From Mucor racemosus (Eukaryota; Mucoromycota; Mucoromycetes; Mucorales; Mucoraceae): a stretch of 64,000 bases of DNA. The stretch covers positions 873,001 through 937,000 of the forward strand of contig JAPEHQ010000019.1 in assembly GCA_027405735.1 (NCBI GenBank). The letters run 5' to 3'. The position numbers and the translations under genes are program-made. The notes beneath the pieces are model-generated. The model made no database searches. It was given only the letters and a program-made list of their open reading frames with translations, and was not told where the DNA came from. Positions 48,932 through 60,828 of this stretch are shown in pieces (the first letter of the stretch is position 1; the number at the start of each line of letters is the position of its first letter).

Positions 48932-49630
48932 CTATGAATCGTATGTAAATTTACGAGAATCTAATTCTAATGTAACAGGGCCATCATTGGCAATATCAAC
49001 AAGCATCATTGCACCAAATTCGCCATCTAATTTTGATATATTAGTATAACTGAAAAAGCTGCTGATTTATCAATGTAATTTTACCTTGAATTTTGGAAGG
49101 GTCATAGGATTTTCCTAATTTTTGAAGGAATTGTTCATACATAGTTTTGGCTGAATCAGTTTTCATTGCTCTATGAAAATCGGGCTTGTTGCCTAGCAAC
49201 GGATTAATTTCTTGATCTGATACTGATTTTCAGCTTTTCTATGCAATTATACAGTACCTTTAATAGTCAAACCTTGAAGTGTGAATTGAGAAACTATAAT
49301 GTGAAAAATAAGTCAAATGTTTGTTACTGAACAAAATGTAAAACCCACCACATAAAAGTTCTAAACCAGAATCTTTAACACCTTTCTTCCACATAATACC
49401 GTTATCATCAAAAACTCGGACATTGAGGATTTTATTGACCATGTAATCAACATCTTTGTCTGTATCATCAGTTCCTATACCGAGAAGAACACAAAGACCC
49501 TTTTGAATTGAACCGACAACTTTATCATCAACTGGTTTTACATTATGATATTAGTCTTTTATCATTCAAAATGTATATTTCACTTACCTGTAACACTAGC
49601 CTTGGTTACTCTTTGAATAACGGCTCTCAT
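48932..49630 (-). CDS. DTD1: D-aminoacyl-tRNA deacylase
   Basis: Exons in reading order 49630-49588, 49531-49349, 49293-49258, 49192-49085, 49026-48932, giving 154 aa, the usual length. It starts MRAVIQRVTKASVTV and has the two active-site motifs, SQFTL and NDGPVTL (the Gly-cisPro motif). It cleaves D-amino acids, and glycine, from mischarged tRNA in the cytosol. The C terminus reads LELDSRKF. It converges with the helicase gene (69 bp between stops) and diverges from BRE1 (193 bp between starts). Confidence 0.93.
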
Positions 49631-49823
49631 ATTTCTTGGGCTAAAGAATAAAACAAACAGAAAATGAGCCTAAAATCTTGACTCATATATCGATTGTTGA
49701 AACGTGCAATGTTACTCGGAGCTTGAAGATATTGGACGAAGCAGCAGCTCTTTATTATAAAACAATTTTTTCAAATATTGTTTCGTCTTGTCTCTCTTAA
49801 TATCAAACCAAAAACTTTTTAAC
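49631..49823. promoter_or_regulatory. Divergent promoter of DTD1 and BRE1
   Basis: 193 bp separate the two start codons, so both promoters and leaders must fit here. A tattataaaac TATA-like element near 49753 faces BRE1. Confidence 0.5.
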
Positions 49824-52800
49824 ATGGGAACACCAGAGAAGAGACGCCGTTTGGTGGAAGATATTGGCGAAGCTTCGGTTTCTACTCCTCCTCCTTCGAG
49901 ACCACCTTTAAAAAAGAGATTTACTGGTACATTTCAAGTGCCTCAAGCAGCACCTTCAACTTCTCCTACTGTAGTCAAAGAATTGCAACCTGTAGTTACT
50001 AAGCAAAGAGCACCATCTCCTCCTGTAGTTATCTCGGTAATTCAGACCTAATAAGTGTTCTTGATTGCAATTTACTGAAATTTGGTTATATATTGTAGGA
50101 AAATCTAGATGATTATACAAAGGACGAATTGATGCAACATATGCGTTTAGCAAAGGTAGATATAAAATCAAAAGTGTAAACCTATTTTTAAACATCTTTT
50201 ACTACTAGGATCGAGTAGCTCAAAAAGAGAAAATCTACGAGTTAGTTAAAGACAAATATTTGAGTAAAGAAACTCGACAAGGTTTATTCAGAATTGATTG
50301 GGGTTTAGTATGTAGTTAAAAAAAAATATATATATATAGATATATGCGCTATTTGCCACATGTTTTATTGACAGTTTTGTCTCATATTTAGATTCAAGCA
50401 GAAATTGTATTTATGGCTAAAATTCTAATTGGAGTCGAATTACCAGAACCATCAGGTAGAATGGCATTTCTACTAAACATAACAACTTCTCTGACATTTT
50501 AGTTTTGAATATAGAACTTCCACACCGTAATTTATCAATTGATCAACAAAAAGATTGGTGTTATCGTAATCAATTAGCTTTAAAAGAAATTGGAACAAAG
50601 ACATTAACTCGTCTCGAAAGTTGGAGTCAACAAGCAGATTTGATACAAAGAAAGTATCGTTTAGAAGATGATATTATGTTGAAAAGAGTTATTGTGTCTG
50701 ATTGGCTCAAGACAGAGATTCAAGATTTACATACTTCTTACAAGAGGGGTCAGCAAGTGATGATTGAACTACAAAAGAGTTTGGATAGTTTACTAGAACA
50801 AATCAATCTTGTCAAAGGCAATGTTAAAATGGCTACAACAGAAGTTACATCAGCAGCAGAACGATTAGATGATTGTGTCCAAGAATTATCGCTTGCTTGT
50901 AAACGTCAAGATCGCAATAAAAGTCAACTAGTTGCTGCTTTGAGTTATGGTGGTTTAGGTGATTTAGCAGAACCTCCAACTGACAATGATACTATCATGA
51001 AGGAAGAAACTAAACAAATTCAACCCAAAAAGGAAGGCATTGAAGAATCAATGGTGGTACGACATGTCATGTCTGTTATGTTGATATTTTTATTAACTAT
51101 TTTTTGTATAGTCTGCATCTATGGCTGAACAAGCTATCAAAACACAATTCGAAGAGCATAAATTGATTCTAGCATCCAGAGAAAAAGAATTTGAAAATTT
51201 GAAAAGAGATCGTCAGCTATTATTACGAGACGAAGAAAGGTTACTTTCCATGTTTACCATGGGAGAAGATCGATTATTAGAAACAGAATATGTAAAGGCA
51301 TTGAAATTATCTATTGAACATTACCGTGATAGATGCTACCATTTGGAACAAAGACGCACAGATATCGAACGAGAAATGGACAAAATTTCAGCAAGTCGAC
51401 AGCAATTAGTTGAACAAGTGAAATCAGAAAAGATGGCACAAGGTATAACTATGGAAGCAGAAATGCGCCGATTAGAAGGCGATCTAAATCGCATTAGAGG
51501 ACAAAGAGACCATTTTCAATTACTGGTAGAAGAACAGAAAATTAAAGAAGGTCGTGAAAGAGAATCGCAGGAAAAGATCATTTCATTTGCAAATCAAGGT
51601 AAAACAAGAATTGCATCTTTGGAGACTCGAATCAACAGGTTGAAAGCAGAACAAGAAATGGCTGGTCCATTTGCAAAAGAAGCAAATACATTTAATGAAT
51701 TAAAAAGCAATTTAAGGTAGGTTTTATTTTGTGTGTGTGTGTGTATTGATTTCATTACTGATAAATGCGTATTTAGTCATTTGAATATACTACTTTCCTC
51801 CTTGGAAATGATTGAAAAACGTACAACGCCTATGCATTTATCATCGGTAACAGCACTGGAACAGCAATTGGATAAATGGAAATCAAATGCATTGATTGAA
51901 GCGTTTGATTCCATCTCAAATGAATCACAAAAATCAAGTTTAATGATTGAATTCTTGGAAAAGAATGAAAGCCATTTATTAGAAGAAATTGACCGAGTAG
52001 CTGGTATTTATGGTAAATTAGAAGAACAACAAAGCAAAAAAGTATTTGATTTAGCACAAAAACGCGATCAAGCTTTAAAATTACAAGCAGAGGTAAAAGA
52101 AAAATTACAGTTAATGATTTCAATTATTTATGCAGTTTCTTTTCGTTATTTTAGAAATCTAAATATGCACAAACATTTGCATCGTTAATATCAGCAAAAG
52201 AAAGACAAATAGCCGCAGTTTCTTCTTTACGAATGACCAAAGAAAAACAACAAGAATTAATTAGACAACTAGAAGAAAAAGAAAAATCATTGGAATTACA
52301 AGTTGTATGTATAAGAAAAAATTCATCTAAAATTCCTTTATTCACGATTATTTCTAGCATGAAAAAGAAAACGAAATACGTAAATTGTATAAAACAATTG
52401 AAGAAGATAAAACAGATTTAGAAGATATCAGTCATTTATGTGAAGATTATCGAATTTCAATCGATCAAAACGAAATCATGTTGACAGAACTTCAAAAAAT
52501 GTTGAAAGAGAAAACTCGACTTTTAGACGAGGAAAAACGACTTCAGGATCAAACCGAGGAAAACTATGAAAAAATGAAAAAGAAATGGGACAAGATTTCA
52601 CAAGGAGATAATCCAGCAGAACAGCAATTGATTGATGAATGTGAAGAGTTAAGGGTAGGTGTTTTTTTGATCCAAGATTCATGGTAATATACTAAACTCT
52701 GTATAATAGGCATTGCTAAAATGTAGTACATGTCGTCAACGATTTAGAACTCATATCTTGACTCGATGTATGCATACCTTTTGTAAAAATTGTATAGATG

Positions 52801-52883
52801 CAAGATTGGAAACTCGACAAAGAAGATGTCCTACTTGCAGTGAACCATTTGGTGCAAACGATGTCAAGAATTTTTACCTGTAA
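49824..52883 (+). CDS. BRE1: E3 ubiquitin-protein ligase BRE1 (histone H2B)
   Basis: Ten exons: 49824-50036, 50099-50155, 50209-50307, 50392-50455, 50503-51056, 51112-51716, 51777-52092, 52155-52304, 52358-52654, 52710-52883, giving 842 aa. The N terminus is short and basic (GTPEKRRRLVED). Nearly all of the rest is coiled coil. The C terminus is a C3HC4 RING: LLKCSTCRQRF, CMHTFCKNCIDARLETRQRR, CPTCSEPFG, ending DVKNFYL. That layout and ending are diagnostic for BRE1/RNF20. With Rad6 it monoubiquitinates H2B, upstream of H3K4 and H3K79 methylation. The exon 5 donor could be at 51054 or 51057 (both in phase); 51057 (gtacga) was chosen. Confidence 0.94.
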
Positions 52884-53161
52884 ATTCTCTCCTACCTTTT
52901 TTGCTTTCTAATTTTACTTTTTTACTCCTCTCATTAATATCTGTATTTTAATATATCGCTCCAAAACAATAAAAATCACTCATCAACATCAACGTTAACA
53001 AGGTTCATTTTTAGTCGTGAGAAGTGAATGCTTTTTATTAATCATTTGAGTCAAAAAACACTAGCTTGTCTGAGTCCCGAGTACATCCGATTAATCAAAT
53101 GTATTAAAAAAAAAAAAAAAAAAAGAATGTTTTTTGTATCATTTCTCATAATTTTATCATC

Positions 53162-54468
53162 ATGAAGTGTTCATTGATTGCTGTCATGGCAGTCGTTCTA
53201 TTGACGCAACATGTCAATGGTAACAGAATACCGCCATTTATCTCAAACTGGTGGCAACAACCATTAGATGCTACTATGCCTGTGAAAAACCCAAAACTGC
53301 AGCATCAAGATCTACCTACGGCCGAGGATGCTTTATTTGGAGGCATTGCGACATTTGCACATCTTCCATACGAAATGTGTTGGCAACCTGATTCTAAATT
53401 TGACATTGCCTTTGTTGGAGCTCCATTCGACACTTGTAAGTTTTGGGGTTGTTATTTATTCATATTTTATTGATCTCTGTTTTCAATCAAAAGCAACAAG
53501 TTATCGTCCTGGTGCTAGATTTGGTCCCTCTGCAATCAGAGAAGGTTCTCGACGAACCATCTTATCTGGAGGCTATAATGTACCACTAGACGTTAATCCA
53601 TTTACTGATTGGGCCAAAATTGTCGATTGTGGAGATTTGAAATTAACGTAAATGTGTGCATAAACTCAATTTACTTTATTGATCTCTTACTGTTTTCTCT
53701 ATCATTAGACCATTTGATAATGAAAGAGCTATTAAAAGTATGCAATTGGGTTATCAATCACTTCTCTACCAAAGCCCTTTTAACGAAAAGGTCAAGTTTC
53801 CCAGATTGATTACATTGGGAGGAGATCATACAATCACGTTGCCAATTTTGCGTTCTATTCACTCAGTTTATGGCCCTGTTTCTGTCATTCATTTTGACTC
53901 ACATTTAGATACATGGTCCCCTTATTAAACTGAACATGATCACAATTTGAATCATGGTACTTACTTTTATTATGCTTCCAAGGAAGGCCTTATCAAAAAG
54001 GGTGAATCTATCCATGCTGGTATCCGAAGCCCCCTTGCGGATATTGATGATTATGAAGTAATTGTGGACCTAGTAGGGGTTGTTACATTGTAAACTAATA
54101 TTTGCATACAGAATGATGATGAGGTCGGATTTACTAGAATCGATGCCCGTGATATTGATGACATTGGTACTGATGGTATCATCAAGAAAATTCGTAGAAC
54201 TGTTGGAAACAATTACGTATACTTGTCCTTGGATATTGATGTATTGGATCCAGCATTTTCTCCTGGCACAGGAACGCCTGAAACTGGAGGCTGGACAACT
54301 CGTGAATTAAGACGCATACTTCGTGGATTAGATGGCCTTAAGATTGTTGGTGCTGATCTGGTGGAAGTGTCTCCCCCTTATGATACAAATGGTCAAATTA
54401 CTGCTTTGGCAGCTGCTGATGCAATATTTGAAATCTTAAGTATTATGGTCAAAACACCCGTCTTTTAG
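53162..54468 (+). pseudogene. Secreted agmatinase/arginase-family gene with an in-frame stop
   Basis: Exons 53162-53435, 53494-53647, 53709-54057, 54112-54468; 377 codons with one internal TAA at 53926-53928. The N terminus MKCSLIAVMAVVLLTQHVNG is a signal peptide. Ureohydrolase motifs are all there: [47 protein letters not shown] and VEVSPPYD, including the manganese ligands. The stop falls just after HFDSHLDTWSPY and before the H-G-T-Y-F segment; no splice sites allow its removal, and a one-base change from TAC would explain it. The frame is otherwise clean, so the break is recent, polymorphic or a sequence error. Intact secreted agmatinase-like proteins are common in fungi, and their substrate is not always agmatine. 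Confidence 0.85.
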
Positions 54469-54699
54469 ATTTGCTCTTGTTACGGTTTAAATTTGCACGC
54501 GCTGCTATTTTTTATTCAATTAATGCAATAAAATTACAGATAAAAAAAAAAGTACCAAAATATACATTGAATAGATTTTTTCAAACAGTTTTCATCCGAA
54601 TTCTTTTGGTTAACTTTTCAGTGCTTTACATGAGTTTCTATAAAGTCATGGGTCTAAATAACATTACCCTCTCAGCATGCTGCAAAGGTTAATGTATCT

Positions 54700-55845
54700 T
54701 GATCCAGGCATTATACTACCTGTTCCTGAAATTATTTTATATCTACACAAAAGACTCAATGTTACTTAAAATTTGCTGCTTTTTCCATAAAAACTGGATC
54801 CGACTTTTCATCCCAGTGTAACTTTTTTTTTCACTAAATAACACCAAGAAAAATTAATATATGTATGTACCTGAGATGTTCAGCTTTAATCCGAAAACAA
54901 GTATCCAGAAATATCCTACTTTTTGCAGTGGGTATAAATTTTCCAATATTAATGTTTCAGATTTTTCGCGTATTTCACTGCTAAAGGATTGAAAACTTTA
55001 AGCCTCCATATCTCTACAAAAAATTAAGCTTTACTAAGACTTTTTAATAGTAAAACTTACTTGTTTTGGAGTATTTTATAACATATTTCAGTATGAAAAA
55101 ATTCTGAGCGCCTTTATTTTTTTTCATTTTTTTGACATTTCTATAGTAGGTTTCAAAATATTGGTTAAATTGAGCAACATTTATTTTAGATTCATGTCAT
55201 TAAGCTCGTTGAGCTCTCTCAGACCCAATTTAGTTTTTTTCAAAATATTGATTTTTCGTGGAGATGTCCTCAAAAATGTGTATAAAAAGATACCTTCATT
55301 TCTAGCTCCCATTTTTCCCTTGTATACCCTCATCCTAAATTCTGAATCTCAAAAAAAATGAACAAAAATCTTGTTTTCTCTACGAAAAATACAGCTAAAA
55401 AACTTTACAATAGCTCAATCGATAGATAATTTTTTGCACATTATCTCAGTTAGTTATATGTTAAATATGCTTATAAAAAGTGATGCATATCTTCAAAAAA
55501 CCTCCAAAATTTCAATTGCATTTTACGCAAAATTTAATGTAAATTATTTTTTAAATTTTATTTAGATGAATGCAGAATCTAAAACTGTACGAAAACTATT
55601 TAATGTACTAGGTCTAGTTACTTTACAGTTTATGAGTTATTAAACGATTTTGTTTTTTTAATCATTTCTCGACCATTTTTGCAAATCAGTTTTGGAACCC
55701 AGTTACTGTAGAGTTTAAGATGTGGTATGAACCACTATTTTGATTATCTTGACGAAAAATCAATATTTTTCGCTAAAATAAAAAATGCAGAGTAGCTTAA
55801 AGTTGAATGCATCTTGTGATTACAAAAGATTAAAACCTCAATTTG
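54700..55845 (-). repeat. Dispersed repeat family B, copy 3
   Basis: Reversed copy of 3977-5140, complete over about 1.15 kb and without the insertion seen in copy 2. It separates the agmatinase-like gene from the DTW-domain gene. Confidence 0.75.
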
Positions 55846-56460
55846 GGTGCAGAGTTTTTAATAATCAAGTTTAGGGCAAGCTTGATCAACTTTAGTCAAT
55901 ATTTGACCAGTGCACTTACCGTATTCTCATCCTTTTTTATTAAACAAGTCTCACCAACTTTACTTTTTTTTTTCTTTTCTGGAAACACAAAGGCAGTATG
56001 ACAATGGATACGATATATCCCCTGAATTCAATAGTACACTTTCTTGAAGAATTTTAAAACGGTATTTTACTTTAACATCACAGATAAAAAAAAGCTTTAG
56101 AAATGTACACAATATCTCACTGTACCTGCCAGGATTTTGTTTTATTTGAATATCCTTCGATTAGCGGCAATATGAACGATTCAACTCCAAATGTAACACT
56201 GTCAATTTATTAAAAAACCAGTATGAATGTCAACGACTTGAGGCTTTTCTGCATGTAGTTACTCAAAAACAATATAAATAAAGTATCAAACAGTGCAATG
56301 TACCTAACATTTTTACAAAATACTCCTTTTGAAATCAGGAAAAGCAAACCACTGCATGAATCAATACATCAAAACCCAGGAAAAAATTTTCAATTGATTT
56401 AACTCCCAGCTTTTTTTTTAGAAGCTGCACTGCAAGTTCCTTTTTTTTCTTCCTTTCCTT
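55846..56460. other. Intergenic
   Basis: About 600 bp of AT-rich sequence before the DTW gene. No repeat partner and no gene recognised. Confidence 0.3.
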
Positions 56461-56467
56461 ATAAACA

Positions 56468-56528
<61 letters not shown>
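56461..56528. repeat. CA microsatellite abutting the DTW gene start
   Basis: About 30 CA units (aaaaacacacac to cacacgcacatg) end four bases before the start codon at 56533, so the repeat is in the core promoter or 5' leader. Confidence 0.95.
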
Positions 56529-56532
<4 letters not shown>

Positions 56533-56533
<1 letters not shown>

Positions 56534-57503
56534 TGTCAAATCAACTATCAGCAGAGGATTTGAAAGAAGTACGAGATAAATCACCATTTAAAGATTTGAA
56601 AATACAAGATGATACAGTGCTGTATGACATGTTACATCGCATAAAATGCCCTACATGTCATAAAAATATGAAGCATTATTGTTATAATTGCTTTACAGTG
56701 ATAGGAATGGAAAGATCACAGGTTCCATTTGTTAAACTCCCGGTTACTATAGACATGTAAGATCTAGACAACACCCTCACTTCAGAAAATGTAACATTTC
56801 ATATATATATCTATATAGTATCAAACATGAATCAGAATCAGATGGAAAAACAACAGCGCTACATGCTAGAGTAGTTGCAGATGAAGATGTAGGTGTATAT
56901 AACTGGAAAAATATGCCACAATTTAGCCAACCAGAACGAGTGCTTATGTTATTTCCTGGACCTGTAAGTTTATTGGTATATCATACCATCTGAAAATTCA
57001 ATATTGATTTGTGTAAATAGGATGCTAAAAAATTAAGCGAAATCCCTCGAGATTCATTTGATCATATGATAGTTATTGACGGCACATGGAAACAAGCACA
57101 AAAAATGGTTCGGGATACACCTATCTTACAAAAAGTACAAAAAGTTACCATCGAGCCTCGTCTGACATTTTTCTGGAGATTTCAAAACCTTAGTGTTAAT
57201 TATTTATCAACAATTGAAGCCATTTATTATTTGTATGTGGAATATTCCCAAGCTTATGAATTAGAAAAAGGACAAGTTTATGATGGACGATACGATAATT
57301 TAATGTTTTATTACAAATATCTCTATGATTTGATTCAATTCAATTATTCAAAAGGAGAGAAAAAAGACAAGGAGTTTTGTTGGAGACACAAATCGAATTA
57401 TATCAAAGATGGAGGACGAAAAATTATCGAGAGAGATGCTGCCGGAAGAGTGTTGAATCAAGAGGAATATGAAAATCAGAGAAAGAAGAATAGAATCGAC
57501 TAG
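56533..57503 (+). CDS. DTW-domain tRNA-uridine aminocarboxypropyltransferase, DTWD1-like
   Basis: Exons 56533-56756, 56819-56963 and 57021-57503, giving 283 aa. A Cys-rich N-terminal motif (CPTCHKNMKHYCYNC) is followed by KHESESDGKTTALHA and the signature IDGTWKQAQKMV in the D-x-T-W position; then EPRLTFFWRFQ and STIEAIYYL. These fit DTWD1, which forms acp3U on tRNA from S-adenosylmethionine. The tail is basic. An inverted-repeat element starts 18 bp after the stop codon. Confidence 0.9.
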
Positions 57504-57521
57504 TTTGTCACTACATAGATA

Positions 57522-58741
57522 CACCTTTTGCCAAAACGATATCGCAAGAATCTTGCGAGTATAATAAATTACTTTGGGCAATTTTATAAAAAGACATATC
57601 GTAGTGCCAAGGTACTATACCAATACTGGCTATATAATGAGAATGGAAAAACCATTTTTCAATTTGTATTTCACTATATGTTTTTCAATGTTGGGCATAC
57701 TAGTATTTACATCTTTGTTAAATATAGTAAAGCAATTTGTGCATGACAATATTGAATGTAATTTTTGCTTTTCGTCCGTTGATTCTACATTTTGGAGCGT
57801 ACAAGATTGACAAATATAACATATTTGGCTAGTAAGATATTCATCAATATCAAGCATGTATATCTTGCCACGATGGCTTTTTGCATAATCCATGAAGTGT
57901 TTATAGAAAGGCTGAACTGGGGCAGCAAAGTTTCCTCTCATTAATGGATTTAAGAGGACATCACCAAAAGCAATAAGTGAATTGAATCCACCCTTTTTTT
58001 TTTCAACATCTTTAAATGATGGATCTCTTTTAATTTTTTAAACAAATGGGATCTTGTTATGGTTATTTGTCGATTAAGTTTCTCAATATATACATCTTTT
58101 TGGATATGGTACAGCCATTTGATATGTAAATGAGGTAATGCGTACGGATTAGCGTTGATATCAGTGGGCCATTTTGGAGACTCTTGTACAGTACAATTGA
58201 CTTCCAAATATAATTTGCTATCCTTTTGCGATCTTTAATAGTTAATTCACCAACAAAGAAACGAGATTCTTTATCTGACATTTTTTTTAACAAATATTTA
58301 GTGATTATATTCGCATATGTTGAATTAATGTAGCTTATGATCATGGTTTCATAACTTGCTGCAAAATTCTAAATTATTGATGTATTGTGTGTATTTTCGA
58401 ATTCATCAGTACTACCACAAACAACCTTGAAGTTATCTAATTGGTTTTGCAATGGTTTTGAAATATCTTTTTTTGATTTATTGATAAGCGATGTGAAGAC
58501 CTTGTAGGCATATTCTTGATCAAGCTGATACAATACAATGTAATTCAAAAATAAAGATCCTGTGAACATCAATTTTGTGAAATGTTTTAATAAACTTTTG
58601 ATTTCGTCAACAAAGGTATTGTTGTTTCAAACACTGTTCAAGATTCTCTTTATACAAAACTTTTTGCCTTGTTTTTTAGTCTTGTGTTTTGGGTATAATT
58701 TAGATGGAGATCGATTATGGATATCATTTTGGCAAAAGGTG
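57522..58741. mobile_element. TA-flanked inverted-repeat (mariner-like) element carrying a Fanzor relic, 1220 bp
   Basis: Left end CACCTTTTGCCAAAACGATA and right end, reversed, CACCTTTTGCCAAAATGATA: 22 bp with one mismatch. Both ends are bordered by TA (57520-57521 and 58742-58743), as for Tc1/mariner elements. The inside is filled by a decayed TnpB/Fanzor-like frame on the minus strand. No transposase of the DDE type is present, so it depends, or depended, on another element. Confidence 0.78.
57630..58625 (-). pseudogene. Fanzor (eukaryotic TnpB-like) remnant
   Basis: The C-terminal part (57941-57630) is the best preserved: LDIDEYLTSQICYICQS, then a second pair LSCTNCF, then NKDVNTSMPNI. 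This is the TnpB/Fanzor zinc ribbon (two CxxC pairs) followed by the last RuvC acidic residue in D-V-N. The N-terminal part (about 58625-57950) has FTGSLFLNYIVLYQLD, KESRFFVGELTIKDRKRIAN and YALPHLHIKWLYHIQKD, as in long TnpB-like proteins of zygomycete fungi. Damage: an in-frame TAG near 58366, a frameshift near 58200, and an internal loss near 57945 that removes the RuvC-I and RuvC-II region. It cannot make an active nuclease. The Fanzor assignment rests on the zinc ribbon and on the element's structure. Confidence 0.7.
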
Positions 58742-58921
58742 TACAGTATATAGATAAGATCCTGTTTATGTTGTATGAATCAAGGGGAAAACTCGGTATT
58801 GATTGGTTTGAGTATACAATCTAATGAAACCCCGGAACCACTATATTTATAAGCCATTTTAAGATTTTGAAAGAATTTCTCCACTTTTTTCTTTATACCT
58901 TACATTAATAAATAGAGAAAA
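58742..58921 (+). promoter_or_regulatory. Promoter of NAR1
   Basis: Only 180 bp lie between the inverted-repeat element and the NAR1 start, so the element end is next to the promoter. A tatatttataagcc TATA-like stretch is near 58843. Confidence 0.4.
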
Positions 58922-60828
58922 ATGGCCTTTTCATCAGCACTTGTGCTTACAGATTTAAACGATTATATTGCCCCTTCTCAAGCATGTATTAAGCCAGTTG
59001 AAGTACAAAAATCAGAGGATAAAGGGCCTGTTAGTAATCAAATTCCTAGGTTTTATATTGTTTTACTAATTCAAAAAGATGTTTTAGAGTGAAATCAAAG
59101 TAGACGGAGAAGGTGCTTATTATGAGATTTCTCAAGACGGAGGAGAAGAAAAACTTGAATCAGCGTCCATTAGTCTGAATGATTGCTTAGCATGCAGGTA
59201 GATATTTTGAATGCTTACAAATCAAAGATTATATTTTGACATTTTGGATAGTGGCTGCGTAACTTCTGCCGAGAGTGTATTGATCTCTATGCAATCACAA
59301 GACGAATTATTCAAGATATTACAAGAAAATAAGCTAGCAATTGAACAAAATCAACCACAAAACCATCGTACAATTGTCATTTCTATCAGTCCTCAATCCC
59401 GAGCTTCACTTGCGGCCAAATATAGATTAACACCACTTCAAGTACATTATAAATTAGTCTACTTTTTCAAGCATTTCTTGGGAGCACATCATGTATTTGA
59501 TACAGCATTTACACAGGATTTATCACTAGTTGAATCTGCTAGAGAATTTGTTGATCGATTCAAGCATTATATGCAAAATGGAGGTGAAGCTTTGGAAGCA
59601 GCAATGCAACAAGCAGATGCAGAGAAATTGGCTTTAGAGGAAGAGGGTAAACCTAAAGTTAGAGCAAGAAGAAGAGGTAATAAAGCAGCTGCTGCTGCAG
59701 GTGAGGGATCAGCTATTGTCAATCAAGATTTGCCAATGCTTGCTTCTTCTTGCCCCGGTTGGGTCTGTTATGCGGAAAAGACACATGGTGAAGTATTACC
59801 ATTTATTACAGCAGCTAAATCGCCTCAACAAATGATGGGATCTCTTGTAAAGGATTATTTTGCCAAGAAATCAGGATTAACGTATGTTTTGTGAGATTTT
59901 ATGTTAGAAAAACAAAAAACAAAAAAAAAAAAAAACTGACATTTATATGCATATATAGCCCAGATCAAATATACCATGTTTCTATTATGCCATGTTATGA
60001 TAAAAAGTTGGAAGCAAGTCGACCCGATTTCTTTTTAGAGCAATACAATACAAGAGAAGTAGATTGTGTTTTAACTACCAGTGAAATTGACAAAATGTTT
60101 ATGGAACAAAACCTTGATTTTCAACAAATGACAGAAAGTCCAATTGACGATATGTTTAATAAGGTTGGTATTGATCCCGCTACACAAATCGAGACAGTGT
60201 ACGGTGTATCTGGATCTTCTTCTGGTGGTGGTTTAGAATATATCTTTGCTACAGCAGCTAGAGAGCTATTTAATATACATGATATACCAAACGACCCATT
60301 AAATATATCTTCAGCTCATGTGGTTGTCAAGACTGGTAAAAATGCAGATGTTAAGGAATATTCTTTGATTGCAGAGGATGGACGTATTTTATTGAGATTT
60401 GCTACAGCTTATGGGTTTAGAAATATTCAAAATGTCGTACGTAAAATCAAGACTGGTAAATGTAATTATCATTATGTGGAGGTCATGGCGTGCCCTGGTG
60501 GTTGTGCTAATGGTGGTGGTCAATTGCCTGCTACTACGGAATCTGTTGAAATTGTTAATGCCAAGGATTGGGTGGGTCACGTTGAGAATATTTATAGATC
60601 TTCTCAAGGCGTTAAACCTGAAGATAATGAGATTATTAAGGCTATATACAAGTAAGTTTTGTTGCTATTGTAATTGTATGTATGTGTGTGTGTGTGTGCT
60701 CATTGTTTTGTATCATAAATAGCGAATGGATTGTTGATCCAACTAGCGAGAGAGCTCAACAACTTTTGCGTACCCAATATCATGCTGTTACCCAAAATTT
60801 GGGTAATCCACTTGCTACAAAATGGTAA
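58922..60828 (+). CDS. NAR1: Cytosolic Fe-S cluster assembly factor NAR1
   Basis: Exons 58922-59029, 59088-59197, 59252-59881, 59959-60651, 60723-60828, giving 548 aa. An [FeFe]-hydrogenase-like protein of the CIA pathway: N-terminal Cys in SQACIKP, then [12 protein letters not shown] for one cluster; [20 protein letters not shown] and [13 protein letters not shown] for the second. The order matches Nar1/CIAO3. The last residue is tryptophan (ATKW), as in the C-terminal tail that CIA clients and adaptors use. A low-complexity insert ([16 protein letters not shown]) sits near residue 225. Exon 1 ends at a gttagt donor, chosen because it is the only one that keeps phase. Confidence 0.93.
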
